Positions 28,419 to 37,324 of a stretch of 64,000 bases of DNA are shown piece by piece (within the stretch, counting starts at the first letter, position 1; every line of letters starts with the position of its first letter). A program made the position numbers and the translations under genes. The stretch comes from Candidatus Neomicrothrix sp. UBA2983 (GTDB taxonomy: Bacteria; Actinomycetota; Acidimicrobiia; Acidimicrobiales; MedAcidi-G1), in assembly GCA_002346745.1 (NCBI GenBank), contig DEAL01000012.1, positions 1-64,000 of the forward strand, written 5' to 3'. The notes beneath the pieces were generated by a model, which searched no databases, was not told where the DNA came from, and saw only the letters and a list, made by a program, of their open reading frames with translations.

Positions 28419-29083
28419 GCGAACCCGACGAGCACCCCGCCAGCCACACCGATCCCACCGGCCCCACCGACCTGCCGGACTGGGCGCTGGCGCAGCGGGA
28501 GCACCTCGAGCCCGCCATCGTCGGGCGGTTCGGCGTGCACCCGCCCTGGTGCCGGCCGGTCGGACGGGTGCAGGTGTCGATCGATCCGGGGCCGACCTTC
28601 GGCCACGGCAGCCACCCCTCGACGGTGCTGGTCCTGGCCGAGCTGGACCAGTTCGGACCGGAGGGCCGTTCAGTCCTCGACGTGGGCTGCGGGTCGGGCG
28701 TGCTGGCGATCAGTGCCGCCATGGCCGGGGCGGGTTCGGTCGTCGCCGTCGACGTCGACCCCGACGCTGTGGCCTGGACCCGGTTCAACGCCGAAGCGAA
28801 CGGCGTGTCACTGGACGCCTCGACGGCTCCCGTGGCCGACCTGGGCGGCCCGTTCGAGCTGGTGCTGGCCAATGTGCTTCCGAGCGTCCACGCCGAACTC
28901 GCTGCCGACCTGGTCCGGCTCACCGCCGACGGGGGGACGCTGGTGGCCAGCGGCGTGCCGGAGGAACGCGCCGACGAGGTCGCCGTGCTCTACGTCGCTG
29001 CCGGGGCCGGGGAACTGGTGCCTGAGCACCGCAACCGCTTCGACGGCTGGACGGCGCTCACGTTCTCGAAGAACGGGCGATAG
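28415..29083 (+). CDS. Ribosomal protein L11 methyltransferase-like (PrmA-like) SAM methyltransferase
   Basis: 222 aa from GTG 28415 (GTGA overlap with the amidohydrolase). Class I methyltransferase: PGPTFGHGSHPSTVLVLAEL, the PrmA hallmark loop, motif I VLDVGCGSGVLAISA, VVAVDVDPDAV and FELVLANVLPSV in place of the usual N-[IL]-L segment. It is shorter than bacterial PrmA (about 290 aa), lacking most of the N-terminal substrate-recognition domain, so the target may not be L11. Ends 12 nt from the convergent CaiB gene. Confidence 0.82.
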   Translation: MSEPDEHPASHTDPTGPTDLPDWALAQREHLEPAIVGRFGVHPPWCRPVGRVQVSIDPGPTFGHGSHPSTVLVLAELDQFGPEGRSVLDVGCGSGVLAISAAMAGAGSVVAVDVDPDAVAWTRFNAEANGVSLDASTAPVADLGGPFELVLANVLPSVHAELAADLVRLTADGGTLVASGVPEERADEVAVLYVAAGAGELVPEHRNRFDGWTALTFSKNGR

Positions 29084-29095
29084 CCACCCGCGGGG

Positions 29096-30337
29096 TCAGC
29101 CCCGCGGTCCGGCCACGCCGCGCTGGCGCAGGTCGGCGATGCGGTCGGCATCGTAGCCCAGGCCGGCCAGCACCTCGTCGGTCTGCTCGCCGATCTCGGG
29201 CGCCATGGTGGGCGTGGGCGGCAGCTGGCCCTCGACGTAGACCGGCAGGGGCAGCTGCTCGGCGCCGACGTCCTCGACTCGGTACATCGGGAGCCGGTGT
29301 TGGAACTGCGGGTCCTCGACCACGTTCTTGGGGGTGTTGACCGGGGCGATCGGCGTGTTGACCTCGTTGGCGAAGTCCAGCCACTCGGCGCAGGTCTTGG
29401 TCCGGAAGATCTCGCGCAGCTCGACCTGGAGTTCGGTGTTCTGGCGGGCGTGGTCGGCGTACTTGGAGCCGGGCCACCGCTCGAAGAGTTCCATGCGGTC
29501 GACGCCCTCGCAGAAGTTGCGCCAGAAGGCCTGCTCGGAGGCCATGAAGAGCACGTGGCCGTCGGCGGCCTCGTAGATCTGGTAGCGGACGCCCTCCCAC
29601 ATGCCGGCCAGTCCCGGCTCGCGTCGCTCGTAGTCGTCAGCCGGGTTGCCGGTAACGACGTCCTCGGGCCGCTCATAGGCCCGGTAGGTCTCGATCCGGT
29701 ACCAGTCCATGTAGGCGGCGGCGTCGGACTGAGCGACCTCCAGGGTGACGCCCTCGCCGGTCTCCCGGGCGCGGATGACGGCGGCGAGGATGCCGAGCGC
29801 ACCGACCATGGGTCCGATGTTGATGCCAACGTTGGGCAGGACCGGGATCCGGGTGAAGCCGTCGTCGTCGACCACCGGATCGACGAGCCCCGCCCAGGTG
29901 TCGTAGGCGATGCCGTGGCTGGGCATGTCCATGTAGGGGCCTGAGGCGCCGTAGCCGGAGATGGTGCAGAACACGAGCTTCGGGTTGACGGCCCGCAGGT
30001 CGTCGACGCCGAGGCCCAGCTTGGCGAGCGAGCCGGGGCGCATGGCCTCGACGACCACGTCGGCGTCGCGGACCAGGTCCTTGTAGATCGCCACGCCCTC
30101 CTCGGACTTGAGGTCGAGGGCGATGCTGCGCTTGCCGCGGTGGGTGTGGAGGTGCAGTAGCGAGGTGCCCTCGATGATGGGCCAGGTCATCTGGCGGACG
30201 TAGTCGCCGGCGGGCGGCTCGACCTTGATGACGTCGGCGCCGAGGTCGGCGAGGAAGGTGGCGATGAGTCCAGGGCCGAGCAGCGAGCTCTCGATCACCT
30301 TGAGTCCGGACAGTGGCTGGTTGGCGTCGTTCCCCAC
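29096..30337 (-). CDS. CaiB/BaiF family CoA-transferase (family III)
   Basis: 413 aa from GTG 30337 with GAGGG about 10 nt upstream. Family III features: LSGLKVIESSLLGPG, LADLGADVIKVEPP, HTHRGKRSIALDLKSEEG, DADVVVEAMRPGSLAKLGLG, YGASGPYMDMPSHGIAYDTW (region of the catalytic Asp) and EQTDEVLAGLGYD at the end. Moves CoA between carboxylic acids. It is divergent from the ABC exporter, and the shared region carries the 21-bp palindrome at 30395-30415, so regulation by a TetR-type repressor is likely. Confidence 0.92.
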   Translation of the reverse strand: MGNDANQPLSGLKVIESSLLGPGLIATFLADLGADVIKVEPPAGDYVRQMTWPIIEGTSLLHLHTHRGKRSIALDLKSEEGVAIYKDLVRDADVVVEAMRPGSLAKLGLGVDDLRAVNPKLVFCTISGYGASGPYMDMPSHGIAYDTWAGLVDPVVDDDGFTRIPVLPNVGINIGPMVGALGILAAVIRARETGEGVTLEVAQSDAAAYMDWYRIETYRAYERPEDVVTGNPADDYERREPGLAGMWEGVRYQIYEAADGHVLFMASEQAFWRNFCEGVDRMELFERWPGSKYADHARQNTELQVELREIFRTKTCAEWLDFANEVNTPIAPVNTPKNVVEDPQFQHRLPMYRVEDVGAEQLPLPVYVEGQLPPTPTMAPEIGEQTDEVLAGLGYDADRIADLRQRGVAGPRG

Positions 30338-30394
30338 GTCGGGTGGTCCCTCTCTCGGGTCGGGTGGTGGCCCGGGGTGCGTCCCGAGGCCTGA

Positions 30395-30415
30395 AATCTG
30401 ACGGTCCGTCAGATT
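30395..30415. promoter_or_regulatory. 21-bp perfect palindrome, TetR-type operator (copy 1)
   Basis: Arms AATCTGACGG and CCGTCAGATT around one central T. The identical 21 bp recur at 60332-60352, with a variant core at 48915-48931. It lies 58 bp upstream of the CoA-transferase and 64 bp upstream of the exporter start. Length and symmetry fit a TetR-family dimer. No TetR gene is in the window. Confidence 0.8.
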
Positions 30416-30466
30416 ATCCGCTGGACCGGCTGCGCGCGGCCTCGGCGGGCAGGTCACGCATCTCCC

Positions 30467-30472
30467 TAGGCT
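30467..30472 (+). promoter_or_regulatory. -10 element for a leaderless ABC exporter transcript
   Basis: TAGGCT ends 6 nt before ATG 30479, so a start at +1 would fall on the A of ATG. No Shine-Dalgarno is present. Confidence 0.45.
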
Positions 30473-30478
30473 CGCGCC

Positions 30479-32375
30479 ATGTCCGCGCCGATGGGGATGC
30501 TCCACGCCATGTCGCACCACGGCGGCCAGGCGCCCGACGTCGGCGCCGGGACCCGCCGGCGGGTGTGGGCGTTCGCCCGCCCCTACCGCAACAAGGTGAC
30601 CGGCTTCGTGGTCACGGTCGTGCTGACCTCGGCACTGGGCGTGATCCCGCCACTGCTGTTCCGGGAGATCATCGACGGCGCCATCGCCGACGCCGACCGT
30701 CGACGCCGACCGTCGACGCCTCACCGTCCTGGGAGGCATCGTCGTGGTGGCGGCGCTCGCCCACGCCCTCCTGTCGTTCCTCGAGCGCTGGTGGTCGGCG
30801 ACCATCGGCGAGGGCGTGATCTTCGACCTGCGGGTCGCCCTGTTCGACCACGTCCAGCGCCTGCCCCTCTCCTTCTTCACCCGCACCCAGACCGGGGCGC
30901 TGGTCAGCCGCCTCAACAACGACGTGATCGGGGCGCAGCGGGCCCTCACCGGCACGCTCGGCACCGTCGTCGCCAACGCCATCACGGGCATCACCACGGT
31001 CGTCACGATGTTCATGTTGGAGTGGCGCATCACCCTCCTGGCCCTGCTGCTGGTGCCGCTCTTCGTGCTGCCCGCCCGCCGGGTTGGGGGCGTCGTCACC
31101 GACATCACCCGCGAGGGCATGAACCTCAACGCCTCGATGAACGCCACCATGACCGAACGCTTCAACGTGTCCGGCGCCCAACTCGTCAAGTTGTTCGGCC
31201 GCCACGGCGACGAGACCGCCGGCTTCGCCGCCCGGGCCGGGCGTGTCCGCGACATCGGCGTGCGCAGCGCCCTCTACAGCCGCATGTTCCTGATCGCCCT
31301 CACCCTCCTCGGCGCCCTCGGCACCGCCGCCGTCTACTGGTTCGGCGGGTCGATGGCCATCGACGGCAGCATCAGCATCGGCACCCTGGCCTCGATGGGC
31401 GTCCTGGTGGCCCAGCTCTACGGCCCGCTGGCCCAGCTCACCAACGCCCGGGTCGACGTACTGTCGGCGTTCGTCTCCTTCGAGCGGGTGTTCGAGGTGC
31501 TCGACGCCCCCAACCCGGTGGCCGACGCCCCCGACGCCGTGGCATCGACGCCCGGACCGGGCGGCATCCGGATCTCCGGCCTCTCCTTCCGCTACCCCGG
31601 CGCCGACAAGGCCTCCGTGGCGTCGCTCGAGACCGAGTCCACACCGGGCGAGCCCGGCCGCCTCGTCCTACGCGGCCTCGACCTGGAGGTGGCGCCGGGA
31701 CGGATGCTCGGGGTGGTCGGCCCCTCCGGCTCCGGCAAGAGCACCCTGGCGTCGCTGCTCACCCGCCTCTACGACGCCACCGAGGGATCCATCGAGGTCG
31801 ACGGGCAGGACGTGCGCCGGCTGACCCAGGCGTCGCTGCGGTCCCGAATCGGCGTCGTCACCCAGGACGCCCACCTGTTCCACGAGACCATCGGCGACAA
31901 CCTGCGCTTCGCCCGTCCCGACGCCACCGTCGAAGAGCTCGACGCCGCCTGCCGGGCGGCCCGGATCCTCGAGGTGGTGCAGCGGCTGCCCGACGGCTAC
32001 GACACCCTCGTCGGCGAGCGGGGCTACCGGCTCTCGGGCGGCGAGAAGCAGCGGCTGGCCATCGCCCGCCTGCTCCTGAAGGACCCCGACATCGTCATCC
32101 TGGACGAGGCCACCAGCCACCTCGACACCGAGAACGAGGCGCTCGTCCAGGAGGCCCTGACTGAAGCCCTCGCCGGGCGCACATCGGTGGTGATCGCCCA
32201 CCGCCTCTCGACGATCGTCGGCGCCGACGAGATCGTGGTCCTCGACGAGGGCCGCATCGCCGAACGCGGGCGGCACGAGGAGCTGCGTGGGGCCGGCGGG
32301 CTGTACGCGGACCTGTGGGAGGGCCTGGTCCGGGAGGAACGGGAAGGGCGGGAACCGCACGCACCACGGGTCTGA
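30479..32375 (+). pseudogene. ABC exporter (TM-ATPase half transporter) broken by a 13-bp tandem duplication
   Basis: The first frame (30479 to about 30717) reads ARPYRNKVTGFVV, PPLLFREIIDGAIADADRRR; it then shifts. The second frame (usable from GTG 30744) continues the same protein: VVAALAHALLSFLERWW, SFFTRTQTGALVSRLNNDV, Walker A GPSGSGKST, signature YRLSGGEKQRLAIA, Walker B IVILDEATSHLD and the His in VIAHRLS. GCCGACCGTCGAC occurs twice in tandem at 30692-30717. Removing one copy gives one uninterrupted frame of 628 codons including stop, reading ADADRRRLTVLGGIVVV at the join, the expected 6-TM plus ATPase exporter. As it stands the product is truncated near residue 90. Recent mutation, phase variation or assembly error are all possible. 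Confidence 0.88.
30692..30717 (+). repeat. 13-bp tandem duplication causing a frameshift
   Basis: Two perfect adjacent copies of GCCGACCGTCGAC, at 30692-30704 and 30705-30717, inside the first transmembrane region of the ABC exporter. Confidence 0.95.
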
Positions 32376-32440
32376 GCAGGGCCACACGCCGACCCGCCGA
32401 CTACCGTTCGAGCGACCCGCACCCGGAGGAGCCTCCGTCC

Positions 32441-33631
32441 ATGACCGCCGACCAACCCGTCCTGCTGGCCGGGGCCCGCACGCCCATGGGCCGCCTGCAG
32501 GGTGCGCTCGCCGCCTGTTCCGCCACCGACCTCGGGGCCGTCGCGATCGCCGGCGCCATCGAGCGCGCCGGCCTCACGCCCGGCGACGTCGACTTCGCCT
32601 ATGTCGGCAACGTGGTCGCCGCCGGCACCGGACAGGTCCCGGCCCGGCGGGCCACCCACGACGCCGGCATCCCGCTGACCGTCCCGTCCACGCTGCTCAA
32701 CCGGGCCTGCCTGTCGGGGATGCACGCCATCCACCTCGCCACCCAGATGCTCCGCCTCGGGGAGGCCGAGGTGGTCGTGGCCGGCGGCATGGAGTCCATG
32801 ACCAACGCCCCCCACCTGCTCACGAAGGCCCGCGCCGGCTACCGCATCGGCGACGGCACCCTGGTCGACTCGATGATGGCCGACGGCCTCACCTGCACGA
32901 TCGAACAGTGCGCCATGGGCGAGGCCACCGAGCGCTTCGCCGTGGAGCTGGAGTTGGGCCGCGAGCGCCAGGACGCCTTCGCCGCCCAGTCGCACCAGCG
33001 GGCGGCGACCGCCCAGAAGAACGGCCTGCTGGCCGAGGAGATCGTCCCGGTCACGATCCCCCAGCGCCGGGGCGAGCCGGTCGTGGTCGACGACGACGAG
33101 GGCATCCGCCCCGACGCCGACGCCGGCTCGATGGCCCGCCTGCCGGCGGCCTTCGCCCCCGACGGCGACATCACCGCCGGCAACGCCTCGCAGATCTCCG
33201 ACGGCGCCGCCGCCGTGGTCGTCACCACCCGGGGCCGGGCCGAGGCGCTCGGCGTCGAGACGCTGGCCGAGATCGTGTCTCACGGCCAGGTCGCCGGTCC
33301 CGACACCAGCCTCCTGCACCAGCCCAGCAACGCCATCGCACGGGCGCTGGACGCCGCCGGCCTCACGGTCGGCGACCTCGACCTGCTGGAGGTCAACGAG
33401 GCATTCGCCGCCGTGGCGCTGGCCTCGATGGACGCCCTCGGCGTCGATGACGACGTCGTGAACGTCAACGGCGGCGCCATCGCCCTCGGTCATCCGATCG
33501 GCATGTCCGGCACCCGCATCGCCCTCACCCTCGCCCTCGAGCTACGGCGCCGCGGCGGCGGACTGGGCGCCGCCGGCCTCTGCGGCGGCGGCGGCCAGGG
33601 CGAGGCACTCGTGCTCCGGGTCGCCAGATGA
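32441..33631 (+). CDS. Acetyl-CoA C-acyltransferase (thiolase)
   Basis: 396 aa from ATG 32441 with GGAGGA about 9 nt upstream. Complete thiolase: nucleophilic Cys in NRACLSGMHAIHLA (~residue 88), VVAGGMESMTNAP, the EVNEAFAA segment, GGAIALGHPIGMSG (His) and the second Cys in GLCGGGGQGEA. Cleaves 3-ketoacyl-CoA or condenses acetyl-CoA. First of a tight operon: the esterase begins within its stop (ATGA), and the epimerase within the esterase stop. Unlike the thiolase-like gene at 10.3 kb it keeps all catalytic residues. Confidence 0.95.
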   Translation: MTADQPVLLAGARTPMGRLQGALAACSATDLGAVAIAGAIERAGLTPGDVDFAYVGNVVAAGTGQVPARRATHDAGIPLTVPSTLLNRACLSGMHAIHLATQMLRLGEAEVVVAGGMESMTNAPHLLTKARAGYRIGDGTLVDSMMADGLTCTIEQCAMGEATERFAVELELGRERQDAFAAQSHQRAATAQKNGLLAEEIVPVTIPQRRGEPVVVDDDEGIRPDADAGSMARLPAAFAPDGDITAGNASQISDGAAAVVVTTRGRAEALGVETLAEIVSHGQVAGPDTSLLHQPSNAIARALDAAGLTVGDLDLLEVNEAFAAVALASMDALGVDDDVVNVNGGAIALGHPIGMSGTRIALTLALELRRRGGGLGAAGLCGGGGQGEALVLRVAR

Positions 33632-35136
33632 CCAGCGACGCCGGACCACTGGCGCACACCACCGCCGGCCCCGTCCGGGGGCGGCACCGGCAAGGCGTCG
33701 AGCTCTTCGCCGGCATCCCCTATGCGGCACCTCCCGTCGGTAGCCGCCGCTTCGCCCCGCCGGCACCGCCCGAGCCCTGGGACGGCGCCCGCGACGCCCG
33801 GCGGTTCGGGAAGTCCGCCCCGCAGCTTCCCGGCGAGGGCCTCACCAACCGGGTACCCGTCGACTGGGACGAGGACTGCCTCACCCTCAACGTCGTCACC
33901 CCGGCCGCGGACGACGGCCACCGACCCGTCTACGTGTGGATCCACGGCGGCGCCTACCTCCACGGCCAGGGCTCGACGCCCTGGTACGACGGCACCCCGT
34001 TCGCCGTCCGCGGCGACATCGTCGTCGTCACCATCAACTACCGGCTGGGGGCCCTCGGGTTCTGCGACCTGTCCAGCCACCTGGGCGAAGGCTTCCGCTC
34101 GACCGGCCTCAACGGGTTCCTCGACCAGTTGGCGGCCCTCGAGTGGGTGCGCGACAACATCGCGGCCTTCGGCGGCGACCCCGAACAGGTGACGGTCGGC
34201 GGCGAGTCGGCCGGGGCCTTCAGCGTCTGCAACGTGCTGGCCTCCCCCCACGGCGACGGGCTGGTCCACCGGGCGATCGCCCAGAGCGGTGCCGCCCATA
34301 ACGCCCACGACCCCGAGGCCGGGGCCGGCATCGCCGCCCAGTTCCTCGCCGCCGTCGACAACCCGTCCGCCGACGACCTGCTCGCACTTCCCGTGGAGCG
34401 GATCCTGGCCGCCCAGCAGCAGGTCATCACCGAGCGTCAGGTGCGTACCGCCCACGGCATCGAGCCCTTCTACCCGGTCTGGGGCCACGAGGCCCTGCCC
34501 GCCGCGCCGACCGACCTGATCGCCACCGGCGCCGGCGCCGGCGTGCCGCTGCTCACCGGCACCAACGAGGACGAGCTGGCCCTCTGGGGCGTCACCGGCC
34601 TCGACGAGGCCCGGGTGGAGCGGTACGCCGCACGCATGTCCGGCGACCCCGAGGCCGTGCTGGCCTGCTATCGGCGGAGGCTGGGCAAGGCGCCGCCCGG
34701 CTGGCTGGCCTGTGCCATCGGCACCGACCGGGTGTTTCGGGTGCCGGCGATCCGCCACGCCGAGTCCCGGCATGCCAACGGGGGCACCACGTGGATGTAC
34801 CGGTTCTCCTGGGACTCCCAGGCGTTCGACGGGCAGTTCGGCGCCGCCCACGCCCTCGAGATCCCCTTCACGTTCAACACCCTGGACCGGCCGGGCACCG
34901 AGTTGTTCCTCGGCGAGGGGCCCCGGCCCGACGCACTGGCGGAGGCGGTACACGACGCCTGGATCGCCTTCATCCGGGACGGCGACCCGTCCACCCCCGC
35001 CCTCGGCGACTGGCCGGCGTACGAACCCGGGTCCCGGGTCGTGATGGACCTCGACGACGAATGCGGCCTGCTACACGACCCCGAGCCGGACGAGCGTCGC
35101 ATCTGGGAGCACGCCTGGCGGGATCCGGTCCCGTGA
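33628..35136 (+). CDS. Type B carboxylesterase (alpha/beta hydrolase)
   Basis: 502 aa. Carboxylesterase/cholinesterase family: AGPVRGRHRQGVELFAGIPY, EDCLTLNV, oxyanion loop VWIHGGAYLHGQG, and the nucleophile elbow GGESAGAFS. The acidic residue and His of the triad fall in the NEDELALWG region and near GAAHALEIPFTF. No signal peptide, so likely cytoplasmic. ATGA overlap with the thiolase and GTGA with the epimerase-like gene indicate one transcript. Substrate unknown. Confidence 0.92.
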   Translation: MTSDAGPLAHTTAGPVRGRHRQGVELFAGIPYAAPPVGSRRFAPPAPPEPWDGARDARRFGKSAPQLPGEGLTNRVPVDWDEDCLTLNVVTPAADDGHRPVYVWIHGGAYLHGQGSTPWYDGTPFAVRGDIVVVTINYRLGALGFCDLSSHLGEGFRSTGLNGFLDQLAALEWVRDNIAAFGGDPEQVTVGGESAGAFSVCNVLASPHGDGLVHRAIAQSGAAHNAHDPEAGAGIAAQFLAAVDNPSADDLLALPVERILAAQQQVITERQVRTAHGIEPFYPVWGHEALPAAPTDLIATGAGAGVPLLTGTNEDELALWGVTGLDEARVERYAARMSGDPEAVLACYRRRLGKAPPGWLACAIGTDRVFRVPAIRHAESRHANGGTTWMYRFSWDSQAFDGQFGAAHALEIPFTFNTLDRPGTELFLGEGPRPDALAEAVHDAWIAFIRDGDPSTPALGDWPAYEPGSRVVMDLDDECGLLHDPEPDERRIWEHAWRDPVP

Positions 35137-36239
35137 GCGGGGAAACGCTCCGCGTCCTCGTTATGGGCGGCACCCAGTTCAACGGGCTGGCGCTCGTCCA
35201 CGAACTGGTCCGGGCCGGCCACGACGTCACCATCTGCAACCGCGGGAAGACGGAGGCCCCCCTGCCCGACGGCATCCGGCGGGTCGTCGCCGACCGCTCC
35301 GACCACGACCAGGTCCGTGAGGTGTTGGCGGGCCAGGAGTTCGACGTGGTGCAGGACATGACGGCCTACCACCCCGGCGACGTCGAGCTCATGGTCGACC
35401 TCTTCGACGGCCGGGTCGGCCACTACGTGTTCGCCAGTTCGACGGTGATCTACGCCGCCGCCGACCTGCTGCCCATCACCGAGTCGCACCCCGTCGAGCG
35501 CGGCGACGCCCAGATCGAGTACGGCCTCCACAAGCTGCTCTGCGAGGACGTGCTGCTGGCCGCCCACGAGGAGCGGGGCTTCCCGGTCACGATCACGGCC
35601 TTCGCCATGGTCTACGGCCCCCGCAACATCATCCCGGACCGGGAGCAGCGGATGTTCGCCCGTCTCGAAGCCGGCCGATCGGTCCTCGTCCCCGGCGACG
35701 GCCAGACCGTCGGCCAGGTCGGGCACGTCGACGACCAGGCCCGTGCCCTCACGGCGGTGATGCTGAACGAGGCGACCTTCGGCCGCCGCTACAACCTCAC
35801 CGGTGCCGGCTACCACACCGATCTGGGCTACGTCCGCACCACCGCCGAGGTGCTTGGCGTCGAGCCGGACATCCGGCTCATCCCCCACGCGTTCATGGAG
35901 GAGTTCTGGGACGGCGGCATCGAGGTGGCCACGCCCGGCGGCGGGTCGGGTGAGACCCGCGCCAACATCGACATCCGCACCAGCGACGAGGCCCGGCGAC
36001 GCCAGTCGGCCATCCGGCACCGGTTCCGGTTCGCCTCGGTCATCCCCCGCCTGGCGCCCAACATCCACCGCTGGAACCGCAACGTGGCGTTCTCGATCGA
36101 CGCCCTCCGCCGGGACACGGGCTGGGCGCCGCAGCACGACCTGGCCTCGATGGTCGAACAGACCCACGCCTGGCACGTCGCCACCGGCGGCCGGGAGTAC
36201 GACTGGTCCTACGAGGACGGACTGCTGGACCTGCTGTAG
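35133..36239 (+). CDS. NAD-dependent epimerase/dehydratase-like SDR
   Basis: 368 aa from GTG 35133. Atypical N-terminal nucleotide loop VMGGTQFNGLALVHEL (GGTxFxG form, as in CSP41/isoflavone-reductase-like epimerases), TICNRGKTEAP, FASSTVIYAA and the YxxxK pair YGLHK, followed by AMVYGPRNIIPDREQRMFAR. The C-terminal ~120 residues are less conserved. The operon with thiolase and esterase suggests a catabolic, not glycan, role; the substrate is unknown. A palindromic repeat lies 38 nt past the stop. Confidence 0.83.
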   Translation: MSGETLRVLVMGGTQFNGLALVHELVRAGHDVTICNRGKTEAPLPDGIRRVVADRSDHDQVREVLAGQEFDVVQDMTAYHPGDVELMVDLFDGRVGHYVFASSTVIYAAADLLPITESHPVERGDAQIEYGLHKLLCEDVLLAAHEERGFPVTITAFAMVYGPRNIIPDREQRMFARLEAGRSVLVPGDGQTVGQVGHVDDQARALTAVMLNEATFGRRYNLTGAGYHTDLGYVRTTAEVLGVEPDIRLIPHAFMEEFWDGGIEVATPGGGSGETRANIDIRTSDEARRRQSAIRHRFRFASVIPRLAPNIHRWNRNVAFSIDALRRDTGWAPQHDLASMVEQTHAWHVATGGREYDWSYEDGLLDLL

Positions 36240-36276
36240 CCGCGGATTGGTCGGAGGTGGGTCCGATCACCCGTGC

Positions 36277-36307
36277 AAGTGGGGAGAAGCCCGTCCCCAT
36301 CCCACTT
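36277..36307 (-). repeat. Palindromic intergenic repeat, copy 3
   Basis: 31 bp with perfect outer arms AAGTGGG and CCCACTT, in the 80-nt gap between the convergent epimerase-like and OppF-like genes. Its reverse complement aligns to copy 2 at 25923-25953. The hairpin could also act as a terminator here. Confidence 0.6.
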
Positions 36308-36319
36308 GGGGATGGAGGT

Positions 36320-37324
36320 TCAGGAAGGGAAGTGGCAGGCCACGAAGTGGTCCTCAGCCAGTTCCTGAAGCACCGGCTCCTCGGTTGCGCACCGGTCGGT
36401 GGCACGGGGACACCGGGTCCGGAACCGGCACCCGGACGGCGGATGGATCGGTGACGGGATCTCGTCGCCGATGGCGGACTCGGACTCGTCCACGGTCGAT
36501 GCCGGTTCGGGGGCGGACGCCAGCAGCACCCTCGTGTAGGGGTGGGCGGGGGACGAGTAGATGGCGTCGGCGTTTCCGACTTCGCACACCTTGCCGAGGT
36601 ACATGACGGTCACCCGGTCACTGACGTTGCGGACGACCGACAGGTCGTGGCTGATGAAGACCAGGGTAAGGCCGTAACGGCTCTTCATCTCCTCGAGGAG
36701 GTTCAGGATCTGCGCCTGTACGGAGACGTCGAGGGCCGAGACGGGCTCGTCGCAGATGAGGATCTCGGGTTTCAGGACGGCCGCCCTGGCGATGGAGATT
36801 CTCTGGCACTGCCCACCCGAGAACTCGTGTGGGCGCCGGTTGGCGGCCACGGTCGGGTCGATGCCGACAGCCTCGAGCACCTCGTCGACCTTGGCGCGGA
36901 CCTGCTCATCTCCGGATTCCCCCTCCCAGATGGCGAGGCCCTCGGCGACGATGTCGCGTACCCGGCGACGCGGATTCAGCGACGAGATCGGATCCTGGAA
37001 GATCATCTGGAGCCGGGGCCGGACCTGGCGGAGTCCCTCGCCCTCCAGGGCGGTCAGTTCCGCCTCCCGGTCGGTTCCCGGGTCGAGCAGTACCCGTCCG
37101 GAGGTGGGCGCCGGTAACTGGACGATCGCCCGGGCCGTGGTGGACTTGCCGCAACCCGACTCTCCGACGATGCCGAGCGTCTCGCCCCGCCGGATGTCGA
37201 AACTCACGTCGGACACGGCGTGGACGACCTGATGGCGGCCTGCCGGGAACTCCATGACGAGGTTCTCGACGCGCAGCACTACGTCGTCGGCGGTCCGGAG
37301 GTGGGCGGTCCCGCTCCCCGCCAT
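36320..37324 (-). CDS. Peptide-type ABC transporter ATP-binding protein (OppF/DppF-like)
   Basis: 334 aa from ATG 37324, overlapping the OppD-like stop by one base (TGATG). Walker A GESGCGKSTTARA, Q-loop IFQDPISSLNPRR, signature FSGGQCQRISIARA, Walker B EILICDEPVSALD and H-loop FISHDLSVV. The C-terminus has the oligopeptide extension (HPYTRVLLASAP) with a Cys cluster CRFRTRCPRATDRC, as in OppD/OppF proteins. Last gene of the importer operon. Confidence 0.93.
   Translation of the reverse strand: MAGSGTAHLRTADDVVLRVENLVMEFPAGRHQVVHAVSDVSFDIRRGETLGIVGESGCGKSTTARAIVQLPAPTSGRVLLDPGTDREAELTALEGEGLRQVRPRLQMIFQDPISSLNPRRRVRDIVAEGLAIWEGESGDEQVRAKVDEVLEAVGIDPTVAANRRPHEFSGGQCQRISIARAAVLKPEILICDEPVSALDVSVQAQILNLLEEMKSRYGLTLVFISHDLSVVRNVSDRVTVMYLGKVCEVGNADAIYSSPAHPYTRVLLASAPEPASTVDESESAIGDEIPSPIHPPSGCRFRTRCPRATDRCATEEPVLQELAEDHFVACHFPS

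Noticed and set aside
30692..30717. Programmed ribosomal frameshift in the ABC exporter
   Set aside because: No slippery heptamer or downstream stimulatory structure was seen; the perfect 13-bp duplication explains the shift fully.
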